From positions 8,776,453 to 8,840,452 of the forward strand of contig NZ_JARZAE010000004.1 of the NCBI RefSeq assembly GCF_029892095.1: 64,000 bases of DNA. The letters are read 5' to 3'. The notes under the pieces were generated by a model. The model worked only from the letters and a program-made list of their open reading frames with translations, searched no databases and had not been told where the DNA came from. The position numbers were made by a program, and so were the translations under genes. The DNA comes from Kitasatospora sp. MAP12-44 (GTDB lineage: Bacteria > Actinomycetota > Actinomycetes > Streptomycetales > Streptomycetaceae). Positions 31,948 through 40,926 of the stretch are shown here, one piece after another (position 1 is the stretch's first letter; each line of letters starts with the position of its first letter).

Positions 31948-32086
31948 ACGAGCAGGTGCCGCACCAAGCTGTCTGCGGCAATGCCGTCGTGAGGACCTGA
32001 CGCTGTCGGGGGGATCTTGGTGCCGCTGTTTGAAGCGTGACCATCGGCGGCGGCCGTATCGCGTGGGCATGGGGTCGTTGCGCCCG

Positions 32087-33169
32087 TCAGATCTCCGGCA
32101 CGGTGGTGGTGATGATGACCGGGCGGCCCTGGCACAGGCCGAGAAGCCCGGCTTCCAGGCGTTCGGCGAGCAGCCGCATCTGCCGGTCCGTCAGGTTCCG
32201 CAGGGCGGCGCGCAGGCGGAGCAGGTCGGTGCGAGCGCCATCGGAGAGCCACGGGAGGGCGTCGAGGCTGCCGTGGACGTCCGCGCTCGCCAGCAGGCGG
32301 GGGCGGGTCCAGGCGGGCGGGGTGTCCGCGCTGCCGGTGAAGGCGGTGGCTAGGTCGCGGTAGGCGGCGTCGGCGGTGGCGTGCAGGGAGCGCAGCAGTG
32401 CGCGGCAGTGCGCGGTGGTGAGGAAGTCCCAGCCGGGCAAGGTCAGCTTGAGGCCGATCGGCAGGCCGAGGGCGGCGTCGCGGGTGAGGTTGGGTGCCAG
32501 GAGCTGGCAGCCGGGTGGGAGCGGGGTGGTGTGCAGGGCGTCGGCCATGACGCGGTGGGCGAGGTGCGCGACGGGGTCGATGAGGGAGCGGCGGGTGGTG
32601 GCGTCGGTGATCTCGGCCAGGCGCACCGGGTGGACGGTGGCGCGCACAGGGGCGGTCCAGCAGTTGAGGTGCAGGTGGAGGCGCTTGTCCCACCACTGGC
32701 CGTTGTCGCGGTCGATGGTGGGGTCGTGGTTCCAGCCGATGCCGAGCTGGCTGCCGGTGAGGCCGAACCGCCTCTGGGCGGCGGGGCTGTGGGTGAAGTC
32801 GGCGAAGGCGCGTGCTGCGGCGAGGAGGGCGGCGAGTACGGCGTCGGGGGTGTTGGCGACGTGGGTGCGCAGCACGTCGTCGCGGGCGACGAGCAGCATC
32901 AGGTCGTAGAGGGCGTGCGGGAACGCCTTGTCGATCGCGGCGAGCCGCTCGACCTGCCCGGCCACCGGGATCTCACGGAGAATGAACGGCCGGTAGTGCT
33001 CCCGGTATCCGCTCAGGTTGCGCAGCTCCTCGGGCGGGTCGGGCAGGCGGGGCGCGGGCAGGCCGGGGTTCACGGGCAGGTCCCAGGCGGCGTCCGGGTA
33101 GAGGTGGTCGAGGGTGGCCGTCCGGGAGGACACGGCCGGGCGGGGGAGTGTGGTCGTCATCGCTGTCAC
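32087..33169 (-). CDS. Unknown protein with HxH motif, coupled to FAD oxidoreductase
   Basis: This 360-aa protein (GTG 33169, or ATG 33160) overlaps the oxidoreductase stop by GTGA. Recognisable stretches are GIGWNHDPTIDRDNGQWWDK, RLHLHLNCW, VAHLAHRVMADALHTTPLP and LTLPGWDFLTTAHC. LHLHLN is reminiscent of the His-x-His signature of HIT/GalT-type nucleotidyl transferases, and NHDPTIDRDNGQ could bind metal or nucleotide. The resemblance is weak and no family was assigned. Tight coupling to the FAD enzyme implies one pathway or complex. Confidence 0.72.
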   Translation of the reverse strand: MTAMTTTLPRPAVSSRTATLDHLYPDAAWDLPVNPGLPAPRLPDPPEELRNLSGYREHYRPFILREIPVAGQVERLAAIDKAFPHALYDLMLLVARDDVLRTHVANTPDAVLAALLAAARAFADFTHSPAAQRRFGLTGSQLGIGWNHDPTIDRDNGQWWDKRLHLHLNCWTAPVRATVHPVRLAEITDATTRRSLIDPVAHLAHRVMADALHTTPLPPGCQLLAPNLTRDAALGLPIGLKLTLPGWDFLTTAHCRALLRSLHATADAAYRDLATAFTGSADTPPAWTRPRLLASADVHGSLDALPWLSDGARTDLLRLRAALRNLTDRQMRLLAERLEAGLLGLCQGRPVIITTTVPEI

Positions 33170-34644
33170 CTGCGGGCGGTGTCGGCGAGGGTGGTGCGCT
33201 GGCCCCGGCCGGTGGCGGCGATGGCCCGGCCGGCGGCGATGCCCATCATGGCGGCCTGGACGACGCCCTGGGCGATGCCGGCGCAGTCCCCGACTACGTA
33301 GACAGGCAGGTCAGGCACCTTGCAGTCGGCGTCGATCCTCGGCTTCTCCCAGAGGAACTCCATCTCGGGCCCGACCACCAGGACGTCGTCCACCAGGTCG
33401 TCGACGGCCAGCTCGCGGCCGGAGTGGGCGAGGATCGAGTCCATGAACCGGCGCAAGCCCGCGACGAGACTGGCGTGCTCGGCGTCGGTGAACAGCTGGT
33501 CGACGCGGCCGACCGACAGGTCCATCACCGAGGGCTGGAACGGCATCCGGCTCTCCAGCCCCAGCCAGGTGGCGCGGTCGCCGGTGCGCTGTAGGAAGCC
33601 CCGCAGGCTCTGTGCGAACGGACGGCCACTGGCGAGCCGGCGGTAGGTGGCGATGAAGGAGTCCCGTGCCTGCAGGGCGTTGCCGCGGCCCTGCACCTGG
33701 CAGAGCAGACCGAAGTTCGACGCCAGCGACCGGTTGCCGCGCTCGCGCTCGGTGGTCTCGTGTCCGTCGAGGGTGATGATCGACTCCCCGAAGGCGTCCT
33801 GGTAGTTCGTCAGCTTGATGCGCCCGCCGTTGGGGCCGCCGCAGAAGCAGAACGACTTGATCTTCTGGGCGTGGTCGAGCTGGGAGACCTTGAGATCGGG
33901 GTGCTCCTCGCCGATCGCCTCCAGCAGCTCGGCGGCCATCTCCAGGCGCACCCCGATCGAGATGTCCGGCAGATCGGTCGGCACTGCGAGGTTCTGCAGC
34001 AGGGCGGTGGTGGAGGTGACGCCGCGCCTTCCGGTGGCCAGCACCAGGTGGTCGCAGGTGACCTGCTGCTCGCCGCGGGCGGTGCGGACGGTGAGCGCCA
34101 GGCCGTCACCGTTGGGCCTCGCGGCAGCCAGCTCGGCGCTGTGCCACAGCTCGACGGCGGGTGCCAGCAGGTCGTGCCAGCCTCCGATGACGGTGCGCAG
34201 GTCACTCTCGCCGAGGACCGCGACCGGGTACTCGCGGATGCGCAGGTGGTTCGTGGCGAAGGCGTGGATCGCCCTGTCGGTGAGGTTCTCACCCATCAAG
34301 GGGGGCTTGGTGGCCAGCGGTTCGGTCAGCCAGGAGAACGCGGTGTCGCACAGTTCCGTTGCGCGGTCGGCGCCCAGGTGCGGGACGAGGCGCCTGCCGG
34401 ACGGCAGCAGGCTGAGCTTGGCGCCGTCGCCGTAGTGCATGGAGCCGCCGAATCCGCTGACGACGTTGCACAGCCCGGCGCATCCGGTGCACTTGAAGCC
34501 CCTGTCGACGGGGCATGGGCGGTGATCGTAGGGGCGGCCGGCCTCTAGGAGCAGGATGTCCGTGCCGGAGTTCGCGGAGACGATGGCGCGGGCGCAGGCC
34601 AGCCCGGCCGGTCCGGCGCCCGCGATGACGACGTGCTTGTGCAT
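33166..34644 (-). CDS. FAD-dependent dehydrogenase (COG2509-like)
   Basis: This 492-aa flavoprotein has an N-terminal dinucleotide-binding motif VVIAGAGPAGLACARAI and LLLEAGRP. A cysteine cluster follows (CPVDRGFKCTGCAGLCNVVS), then GGSMHYGDGAKLS, the FAD-associated LVLATGRRGV and the C-terminal VYVVGDCAGIAQGVVQAAMM. This matches the uncharacterised FAD-dependent dehydrogenases of COG2509. The four-Cys cluster near residues 44-58 could bind a metal or iron-sulphur centre. ATG 34644 has GGGGGATC upstream. It starts a two-gene operon with the HxH protein; the substrate is unknown. Confidence 0.85.
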   Translation of the reverse strand: MHKHVVIAGAGPAGLACARAIVSANSGTDILLLEAGRPYDHRPCPVDRGFKCTGCAGLCNVVSGFGGSMHYGDGAKLSLLPSGRRLVPHLGADRATELCDTAFSWLTEPLATKPPLMGENLTDRAIHAFATNHLRIREYPVAVLGESDLRTVIGGWHDLLAPAVELWHSAELAAARPNGDGLALTVRTARGEQQVTCDHLVLATGRRGVTSTTALLQNLAVPTDLPDISIGVRLEMAAELLEAIGEEHPDLKVSQLDHAQKIKSFCFCGGPNGGRIKLTNYQDAFGESIITLDGHETTERERGNRSLASNFGLLCQVQGRGNALQARDSFIATYRRLASGRPFAQSLRGFLQRTGDRATWLGLESRMPFQPSVMDLSVGRVDQLFTDAEHASLVAGLRRFMDSILAHSGRELAVDDLVDDVLVVGPEMEFLWEKPRIDADCKVPDLPVYVVGDCAGIAQGVVQAAMMGIAAGRAIAATGRGQRTTLADTARR

Positions 34645-34944
34645 CGAGATCCCCCAGGGTCTCTTCGACCCGCCCGTGATGGCAGCCGATCAGACGGCAG
34701 GCGGGTCACGCTCCGATGGGTGACCGCCCGACATGGCGGTCGGCACCGGCGGATCGCCGCCGGGTACGTGGCATCAGAGAAGCGCTGTCCGGCGAGCTGA
34801 AGCGATGTCAGAGGGACTGGAAATTGGGATGAAACTGGCGAGTTGACCGGCAATTTCCGATGCCGCAACCCTGTTGCCAAGCGTGTCCGCTTCGCTACCG
34901 TCAGGGATGACGGTCAGGCACGCCAGCAGCTCGGGGGCCCCGGG
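34645..34944. promoter_or_regulatory. Divergent intergenic region with GGAAATTG dyad
   Basis: This is the 300-base gap between the divergent oxidoreductase and TPR-regulator genes. GGAAATTG (34819-34826) and CAATTTCC (34851-34858) are perfect inverted arms. GACCGCC and GGCGGTC flank a 6-base loop near 34722. These are candidate operators, most simply for the adjacent regulator. Confidence 0.4.
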
Positions 34945-36234
34945 ATGGGAAGACCCAACGACGTTTTCCGGCGACTTCGCGAGGACGAGTGGCAGATGGG
35001 CCGAAGCGAAGCCGCCGAATTCCTCGTGAAGAAGTCGATCGAGTTCGGCGACCCCGCCGAGCTCGGTCCCAGAACCATCGCCACCTGGGAGGACGGCACG
35101 ACCGCCTGCCCGCGCCCCAAGCACCGGCGTCTGCTCCACCAGGTCACCGGCCGGACCATCACCGAGCTCGGCTTCACACCGCCCGCACCACGCGGGGCAC
35201 GGACCCGGACAACCAATCAGACGACGGGAGGCGACCAGGACATGCGGCGACGAAGCCTCCTTCTCAGTGCCGGAGCCGCCCTGCTCGCAGCCGTCGCGCA
35301 GGACACCGCGAGCGCCAGCCCAGCGCTGGGCGGCGACCACCTGCAGGCCGTCCTCGAAGCGGAGCGCGCCCTGTACGCGCAGGACCGCGAGCACGGCTCC
35401 GCCGAACTGGGCCGCCAGGCCGCCACCGCACTGCATACCGCGCACACCTGGCTTCGCCAGGGCCGCTACAGCGAGGACATGGGCCGCAACCTCCACTCGG
35501 CCACCGGCGCTCTCTCCGTCGCGGCCGGCTGGCTCGCCCTGGACTCCGGCCGCATCCACGACGCCCGCTCCCTGTACACCGAGGCGCTCGCCAGCTCCCG
35601 CCAGGCCGAGGACCCCGGCCTGGAGGCCCACGCCTTCGCCTGCCTGTCCCTGCTCGCCCACGCCACCGGCCGCCCCCGCGAAGCCGTCGGCACCGCCCAG
35701 GTCGCCCAACGCGCAGCGGCACGCCTCGGCTCCCCCCGCTGGTCCTCACTGCTGGCGATGCGAGAGGCCCGCGGCTGGGCGCTGCAGGGAGACCGCACAC
35801 TCACCGAAGACGCCCTGGTCCGGGCCTACAACCTCTACTCGAAGGGCCCCAGCGACTCCGACCCCGACTGGCTGGAGTTCTACGTCCCCGCCGAACTGGC
35901 CGGCCTGGAGTCGCTCTGCCGCGCCGACCTCGGCCAGCACGAGCGGGCCTGCGCCGGAGCCGAACAGGCCGTCCTGCTGTTCGGCGCCGACCACACCCGC
36001 AACCGCTCCCTATACACGGCCGACATCGCACTCCATCATGCGAACAAGCCCAACCCCGACCTCGACGCAGCAACCGACGCCGCCCGCCGAACCCTCGCCT
36101 ACCTGCCCGACGTCCAATCCGCACGCCTGATCCGCTCCCTGCGCGACATCGCCGGAACACTGCAAGCCCACCGCCAGGTGCCCACCGTCGCCGACTACCT
36201 CGACGCCTACCGCGCCGCCGTCCCCGCTGCCTGA
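34945..36234 (+). CDS. TPR-type regulatory protein
   Basis: This 429-aa protein has an N-terminal DNA-binding-like region (MGRPNDVFRRLREDEWQMGR, IATWEDGTTACPRPKHRRLL). An internal MRRRSLLLSAGAALLAAV stretch follows, as in Streptomyces XRE/TPR regulators, then tetratricopeptide-like helices (DSGRIHDARSLYTEALASSR, RPREAVGTAQVAQRAAARLG, DRTLTEDALVRAYNLYSKG). It probably senses a signal through the TPR region. ATG 34945 has a GGGGGCC stretch upstream. The acetyltransferase gene follows after 10 bases and is probably cotranscribed. Confidence 0.82.
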   Translation: MGRPNDVFRRLREDEWQMGRSEAAEFLVKKSIEFGDPAELGPRTIATWEDGTTACPRPKHRRLLHQVTGRTITELGFTPPAPRGARTRTTNQTTGGDQDMRRRSLLLSAGAALLAAVAQDTASASPALGGDHLQAVLEAERALYAQDREHGSAELGRQAATALHTAHTWLRQGRYSEDMGRNLHSATGALSVAAGWLALDSGRIHDARSLYTEALASSRQAEDPGLEAHAFACLSLLAHATGRPREAVGTAQVAQRAAARLGSPRWSSLLAMREARGWALQGDRTLTEDALVRAYNLYSKGPSDSDPDWLEFYVPAELAGLESLCRADLGQHERACAGAEQAVLLFGADHTRNRSLYTADIALHHANKPNPDLDAATDAARRTLAYLPDVQSARLIRSLRDIAGTLQAHRQVPTVADYLDAYRAAVPAA

Positions 36235-36244
36235 AGAGGAAGCC

Positions 36245-36799
36245 ATGAGCGCCCCCGCCACACCCGTGGTCCTACGCCGATACGGCGCCGGCAACGCCGC
36301 CGTGCTGGCCGACACACTGACCGACATCTGGGCCGAGGCCCACGCCGACCACGACGACGTCGCCCAAGCCGGCTTCACGTCCGAGACACTGCGCCGCCAG
36401 ATCGCCGGCCACGCCCGGCGGGACGAATTCACGCTGATCGCCGCCTACGTCGACGGCCAGATCGTCGGCTTCGGCTACGGCTTCCGCTGCGCCCCGGCGT
36501 ACTGGTACGGCGAGGAACTGCTGCCGTCCATCCCCCTGGAGGCGCGCACCACCGACTCACTCGCCGGGATCTGCGAGCTCGCGGTCCGGCCTGGATGGCA
36601 GGGCCAGGGAGTCGGCACCCGACTGCACAGCGCCCTGCTTGAGGCACTCCGGCCGCAGTGGGTTTCCCTGCTGGCCATGCCCGGCGACCGGCCCGCCCAG
36701 CGGCTCTACCACCGCCTTGGCTATCAGTACGCCGGACCGTACCAAGCTGGATCGGATGGGCCGGTGCTAGACCTGCTACTTCTTCGCACGGCCTTCTAG
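36245..36799 (+). CDS. GNAT-family N-acetyltransferase
   Basis: This 184-aa protein has the GNAT motif A core ICELAVRPGWQGQGVGTRLH with the acetyl-CoA-binding QGQGVG, and motif B RPAQRLYHRLGYQYAGPYQ. The N-terminal half (TDIWAEAHADHDDVAQAGF) is variable and would define the acceptor. GAGGAAGCC lies just before ATG 36245. It is probably in an operon with the TPR regulator. The substrate is unknown. Confidence 0.88.
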   Translation: MSAPATPVVLRRYGAGNAAVLADTLTDIWAEAHADHDDVAQAGFTSETLRRQIAGHARRDEFTLIAAYVDGQIVGFGYGFRCAPAYWYGEELLPSIPLEARTTDSLAGICELAVRPGWQGQGVGTRLHSALLEALRPQWVSLLAMPGDRPAQRLYHRLGYQYAGPYQAGSDGPVLDLLLLRTAF

Positions 36800-36957
36800 C
36801 CAGGTGAGCGCGGCGTCGGCACCGGTGAGCTGACCGTCATCACCACCGACTTCCCGGGCCATCAGGTCTGGGTGGCTGTCCAGTACCGCCGCGCCGACGA
36901 GCGGTACACGCTCACGGGCACCCCCACCCACTCCACGGCCAAAGCGTCGCCGACTAG
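36800..36957 (+). pseudogene. Gene remnant cut by the IS element
   Basis: One frame reads TGELTVITTDFPGHQVWVAV, then QYRRADERYTLTGTPTHST, a protein-like stretch with no start that runs into the left end of the IS at 36958. No credible continuation exists on the other side of the IS pair. It is likely the end of a disrupted gene; the family is unknown. Confidence 0.4.
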
Positions 36958-38728
36958 CCCCATCCTCCGCACATGACACGTTCGGGTGAATGGTCGGTAT
37001 GACCGGTGCTTGGGGGCTGGTTGTTCGCTTTGATGGGGGCGTGCCGATATCTCGTTCGCGTCGTTCCCGGGTTCAACGTCCTCGTCTGACGGTGGAGTTG
37101 GCTCCCGTGGTGGAGAGGCGTCTGGGCGCTCTGCCTGCCTCTGCCGAGTTTCTGCGCCGGCTGGACGTGGCCGGGATCATCGACGAGCTGTGCCCGATCC
37201 GGGATCTGGCCCACCTGACGCACGGGCAGGTCATCGAGGTCCTGGTCGCCAACCGGCTCTCGTGCCCGACGTCGATGGTCCGGGTGGGCGACTGGGCGCG
37301 CAAATGGGCCGTCGAGGAGGTCTTCGGCGTGGAGCCCGCACTGCTGAACGACGACCGGCTCGCCCGGGCCCTGGACGCCATCGCACCGCGCCTGGAGGAG
37401 ATCACCGGCTCGGTCGGCGCGCAGGCCATCGCGGAGTTCGGCATCGACGTCGGGCAGCTCCACTGGGACATGACCTCGATGTCCATGTTCGGCGCCTACG
37501 AGGACCAGGAGGACGGATTCCCGCAGGTCAAGTACGGTCACCCCAAGGACCGGCGGGTCGATCTGAAGCAGATCCAGGCCGGGCTGGCCGTCACCCGCGA
37601 CGGCGGCATCCCGGTCTTCCACCGCGCCTACGACGGCGGCGCCGGCGAGGTCGCCCAGGTCGTCGGCGCGATGAAAGCCCTGCGGAAGATCGCCGACCGC
37701 AAGGACTTCCTCCTCGTCGCGGACTCCAAGCTGGTCTCCCACCCGAACATCACCGCGTTGCTGGACGCGAAGGTCGACTTCATCGCCCCGCTCCCGGCCG
37801 CCCAGGTGGACGCCGGTGTCTACGCCGCTCTGGACGTGGACCGCGCCGAGCCGGTCAACTACGTCAACGACCGCGACCGCGAGCGGAACACCCCTGCCGA
37901 CCAGCGCGAGTCTTACCGGGTCCTGGAAGACGTCCACGTCATGGCCGGGCCCCGCAAAAGCGATCCCGTGCACCGGCTGCGCAGGGTCCTGGTCCACTCC
38001 ACCGGCAACGCCAAGGGACAGCGGGCCGCCCGCACGAAACGCCTGGCCAAGGCCACCGAGGACCTGGACAAGCTGCAACGCTCGGCCGGCGGGCGGTACT
38101 ACAACACCGCGGCCAAGGTCGAAGCCCGGATCGGTGTCATCGCCAAATCCCGCCGGGTCGCGAACTGCCTGCACACCACCGTCACCACCGACGAGGACGG
38201 GCGTCCGTCGCTGGGCTGGACCTTCGATCAAGCCGTCCTGGATGCCCAGGCCGCCGCCGACGGCTGGTACGCGCTGGTGACCCGGCTCACCGCCGAGCAG
38301 GCCGACGCCGCCGAAGTGCTCCGGCGCTACAAGGGCCAGGGCGTGGTCGAACGCCGCTACCACGACTTCAAGGGGCCCCTGGCCGTCGCACCGATCTTCC
38401 TCGAGAACAACCGCCGCATCACGGCCCTGATCACCGTGATCTGCCTGGCCCTGCTGGTCTTCTGCCTGATCGAACGCCAGGTCCGCCAGGCCCTGGGCCC
38501 CGAGCAGACCATGTCCGGCCTCTACCCCGACAACCGCAAGGTCCGCCCCACCGGCCGCATGATCTTCTACCAGCTCGACAGTCTCATGCTCCGACCCGGC
38601 ACCGCCACCAGCCCACCCACCATCCTCATCAGCCGAGGAGTCGAAGCACACCTGCTCGAACTCCTCGGCATCGACGAAACCCGCCCCCGCTGGCTGGAGA
38701 CCTAAAACCCCACGTGCGAAGTCACCGA
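36958..38728 (+). mobile_element. IS1634-like insertion sequence, copy 1
   Basis: This 1771-bp element is bounded by CTAG at 36954-36957 and 38729-38732. The ends share an imperfect inverted core (CTCCGCACATG at the left, CTTCGCACGTG reading in from the right). It contains one full transposase gene. An identical-length inverted copy lies at 39003-40773. Confidence 0.85.
36990..38705 (+). CDS. IS1634-family transposase, copy 1
   Basis: This 571-aa transposase has an N-terminal DUF4277-like domain (LPASAEFLRRLDVAGIIDEL). The DDE core has the first Asp in LHWDMTSMSMFG, the second in FLLVADSKLVSHPNI, and the C-terminal KGQGVVERRYHDFKGPLAV with the likely catalytic Glu. The end is FCLIERQVRQAL. 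Full length and uninterrupted, it could be active. The translated sequence is identical to that of copy 2. Confidence 0.92.
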   Translation: MVGMTGAWGLVVRFDGGVPISRSRRSRVQRPRLTVELAPVVERRLGALPASAEFLRRLDVAGIIDELCPIRDLAHLTHGQVIEVLVANRLSCPTSMVRVGDWARKWAVEEVFGVEPALLNDDRLARALDAIAPRLEEITGSVGAQAIAEFGIDVGQLHWDMTSMSMFGAYEDQEDGFPQVKYGHPKDRRVDLKQIQAGLAVTRDGGIPVFHRAYDGGAGEVAQVVGAMKALRKIADRKDFLLVADSKLVSHPNITALLDAKVDFIAPLPAAQVDAGVYAALDVDRAEPVNYVNDRDRERNTPADQRESYRVLEDVHVMAGPRKSDPVHRLRRVLVHSTGNAKGQRAARTKRLAKATEDLDKLQRSAGGRYYNTAAKVEARIGVIAKSRRVANCLHTTVTTDEDGRPSLGWTFDQAVLDAQAAADGWYALVTRLTAEQADAAEVLRRYKGQGVVERRYHDFKGPLAVAPIFLENNRRITALITVICLALLVFCLIERQVRQALGPEQTMSGLYPDNRKVRPTGRMIFYQLDSLMLRPGTATSPPTILISRGVEAHLLELLGIDETRPRWLET

Positions 38729-38791
38729 CTAGCCGCTGCTGTCCTCCATGGGGCCCTCTGTCACGCGGCTATCGCGCGGAGAAGAGGTGTC

Positions 38792-38825
38792 GTCGCGCCG
38801 GGAGGGCTTGCCCACCCGGCGCGAC
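38792..38825. repeat. 34-bp palindrome containing GGGCTTGCCC
   Basis: GTCGCGCCGGG (38792-38802) and CCCGGCGCGAC (38815-38825) pair perfectly around an A-flanked GGGCTTGCCC. The same decamer forms the array at 31764-31878. Confidence 0.75.
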
Positions 38826-38883
38826 CTGCGGACTTGAGCGATCCAGTCGAGAGGGGGCTCCAACTCTCGGACCAACCCTCGGT

Positions 38884-38931
38884 CCAACGGTTCACCACAC
38901 CATGAAACCAACGGTTCACCACACCATGAAA
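38884..38931 (+). repeat. 24-bp tandem duplication
   Basis: The unit ccaacggttcaccacaccat plus gaaa is present twice without mismatch and is followed by a partial ccaac. Two units only, with no spacers, so it is not a CRISPR array. Confidence 0.85.
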
Positions 38932-39002
38932 CCAACCCCGTCGCTCAGGGCGCTTCGGTCTCGCCGCCTGCTCGTACGGCCTCCACGACCCGCTGGTGCT
39001 AG

Positions 39003-40773
39003 TCGGTGACTTCGCACGTGGGGTTTTAGGTCTCCAGCCAGCGGGGGCGGGTTTCGTCGATGCCGAGGAGTTCGAGCAGGTGTGCTTCGACTCCTCGGCT
39101 GATGAGGATGGTGGGTGGGCTGGTGGCGGTGCCGGGTCGGAGCATGAGACTGTCGAGCTGGTAGAAGATCATGCGGCCGGTGGGGCGGACCTTGCGGTTG
39201 TCGGGGTAGAGGCCGGACATGGTCTGCTCGGGGCCCAGGGCCTGGCGGACCTGGCGTTCGATCAGGCAGAAGACCAGCAGGGCCAGGCAGATCACGGTGA
39301 TCAGGGCCGTGATGCGGCGGTTGTTCTCGAGGAAGATCGGTGCGACGGCCAGGGGCCCCTTGAAGTCGTGGTAGCGGCGTTCGACCACGCCCTGGCCCTT
39401 GTAGCGCCGGAGCACTTCGGCGGCGTCGGCCTGCTCGGCGGTGAGCCGGGTCACCAGCGCGTACCAGCCGTCGGCGGCGGCCTGGGCATCCAGGACGGCT
39501 TGATCGAAGGTCCAGCCCAGCGACGGACGCCCGTCCTCGTCGGTGGTGACGGTGGTGTGCAGGCAGTTCGCGACCCGGCGGGATTTGGCGATGACACCGA
39601 TCCGGGCTTCGACCTTGGCCGCGGTGTTGTAGTACCGCCCGCCGGCCGAGCGTTGCAGCTTGTCCAGGTCCTCGGTGGCCTTGGCCAGGCGTTTCGTGCG
39701 GGCGGCCCGCTGTCCCTTGGCGTTGCCGGTGGAGTGGACCAGGACCCTGCGCAGCCGGTGCACGGGATCGCTTTTGCGGGGCCCGGCCATGACGTGGACG
39801 TCTTCCAGGACCCGGTAAGACTCGCGCTGGTCGGCAGGGGTGTTCCGCTCGCGGTCGCGGTCGTTGACGTAGTTGACCGGCTCGGCGCGGTCCACGTCCA
39901 GAGCGGCGTAGACACCGGCGTCCACCTGGGCGGCCGGGAGCGGGGCGATGAAGTCGACCTTCGCGTCCAGCAACGCGGTGATGTTCGGGTGGGAGACCAG
40001 CTTGGAGTCCGCGACGAGGAGGAAGTCCTTGCGGTCGGCGATCTTCCGCAGGGCTTTCATCGCGCCGACGACCTGGGCGACCTCGCCGGCGCCGCCGTCG
40101 TAGGCGCGGTGGAAGACCGGGATGCCGCCGTCGCGGGTGACGGCCAGCCCGGCCTGGATCTGCTTCAGATCGACCCGCCGGTCCTTGGGGTGACCGTACT
40201 TGACCTGCGGGAATCCGTCCTCCTGGTCCTCGTAGGCGCCGAACATGGACATCGAGGTCATGTCCCAGTGGAGCTGCCCGACGTCGATGCCGAACTCCGC
40301 GATGGCCTGCGCGCCGACCGAGCCGGTGATCTCCTCCAGGCGCGGTGCGATGGCGTCCAGGGCCCGGGCGAGCCGGTCGTCGTTCAGCAGTGCGGGCTCC
40401 ACGCCGAAGACCTCCTCGACGGCCCATTTGCGCGCCCAGTCGCCCACCCGGACCATCGACGTCGGGCACGAGAGCCGGTTGGCGACCAGGACCTCGATGA
40501 CCTGCCCGTGCGTCAGGTGGGCCAGATCCCGGATCGGGCACAGCTCGTCGATGATCCCGGCCACGTCCAGCCGGCGCAGAAACTCGGCAGAGGCAGGCAG
40601 AGCGCCCAGACGCCTCTCCACCACGGGAGCCAACTCCACCGTCAGACGAGGACGTTGAACCCGGGAACGACGCGAACGAGATATCGGCACGCCCCCATCA
40701 AAGCGAACAACCAGCCCCCAAGCACCGGTCATACCGACCATTCACCCGAACGTGTCATGTGCGGAGGATGGGG
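39003..40773 (-). mobile_element. IS1634-like insertion sequence, copy 2 (inverted)
   Basis: This 1771-bp element is inverted relative to copy 1 and bounded by CTAG at 38999-39002 and 40774-40777. Its terminal bases match copy 1 end for end. The pair could act as a composite unit or promote inversion and deletion. Confidence 0.85.
39026..40741 (-). CDS. IS1634-family transposase, copy 2
   Basis: This 571-aa product is identical in translation to the transposase of copy 1, with the same DDE landmarks (LHWDMTSMSMFG, FLLVADSKLVSHPNI, GVVERRYHDFKG). Identity between copies implies recent duplication or gene conversion, so the element has been active recently. Confidence 0.92.
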   Translation of the reverse strand: MVGMTGAWGLVVRFDGGVPISRSRRSRVQRPRLTVELAPVVERRLGALPASAEFLRRLDVAGIIDELCPIRDLAHLTHGQVIEVLVANRLSCPTSMVRVGDWARKWAVEEVFGVEPALLNDDRLARALDAIAPRLEEITGSVGAQAIAEFGIDVGQLHWDMTSMSMFGAYEDQEDGFPQVKYGHPKDRRVDLKQIQAGLAVTRDGGIPVFHRAYDGGAGEVAQVVGAMKALRKIADRKDFLLVADSKLVSHPNITALLDAKVDFIAPLPAAQVDAGVYAALDVDRAEPVNYVNDRDRERNTPADQRESYRVLEDVHVMAGPRKSDPVHRLRRVLVHSTGNAKGQRAARTKRLAKATEDLDKLQRSAGGRYYNTAAKVEARIGVIAKSRRVANCLHTTVTTDEDGRPSLGWTFDQAVLDAQAAADGWYALVTRLTAEQADAAEVLRRYKGQGVVERRYHDFKGPLAVAPIFLENNRRITALITVICLALLVFCLIERQVRQALGPEQTMSGLYPDNRKVRPTGRMIFYQLDSLMLRPGTATSPPTILISRGVEAHLLELLGIDETRPRWLET

Positions 40774-40926
40774 CTAGTCTCGCCAGCCCCGCGTGTTGCT
40801 CGGCAGGCCGGACAGCCCGGTGGAGCCCGTCGTGTCAGCGGTCATGCAATTCCCCACGATCTGCATGATCAGTATCACCTAATTCCCCACCCGGGTCGGG
40901 GACGTGACGGGCCGCCCGACGGCTGA

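Larger units (their letters stand above)
38733..38998. other. 266-bp spacer between inverted IS copies
   Basis: No gene was recognised in it. It holds a 34-base palindrome centred on another GGGCTTGCCC decamer (38792-38825) and a 24-bp tandem duplication (38884-38931). Confidence 0.6.

Noticed and set aside
38884..38931. Possible CRISPR repeat
   Set aside because: Two units in direct tandem without spacers and without cas genes do not make an array.
36954..40777. Classical composite transposon carrying a cargo gene
   Set aside because: The 266-bp interior has no recognisable gene, and each IS copy has its own CTAG borders, so two separate insertions explain it equally well.
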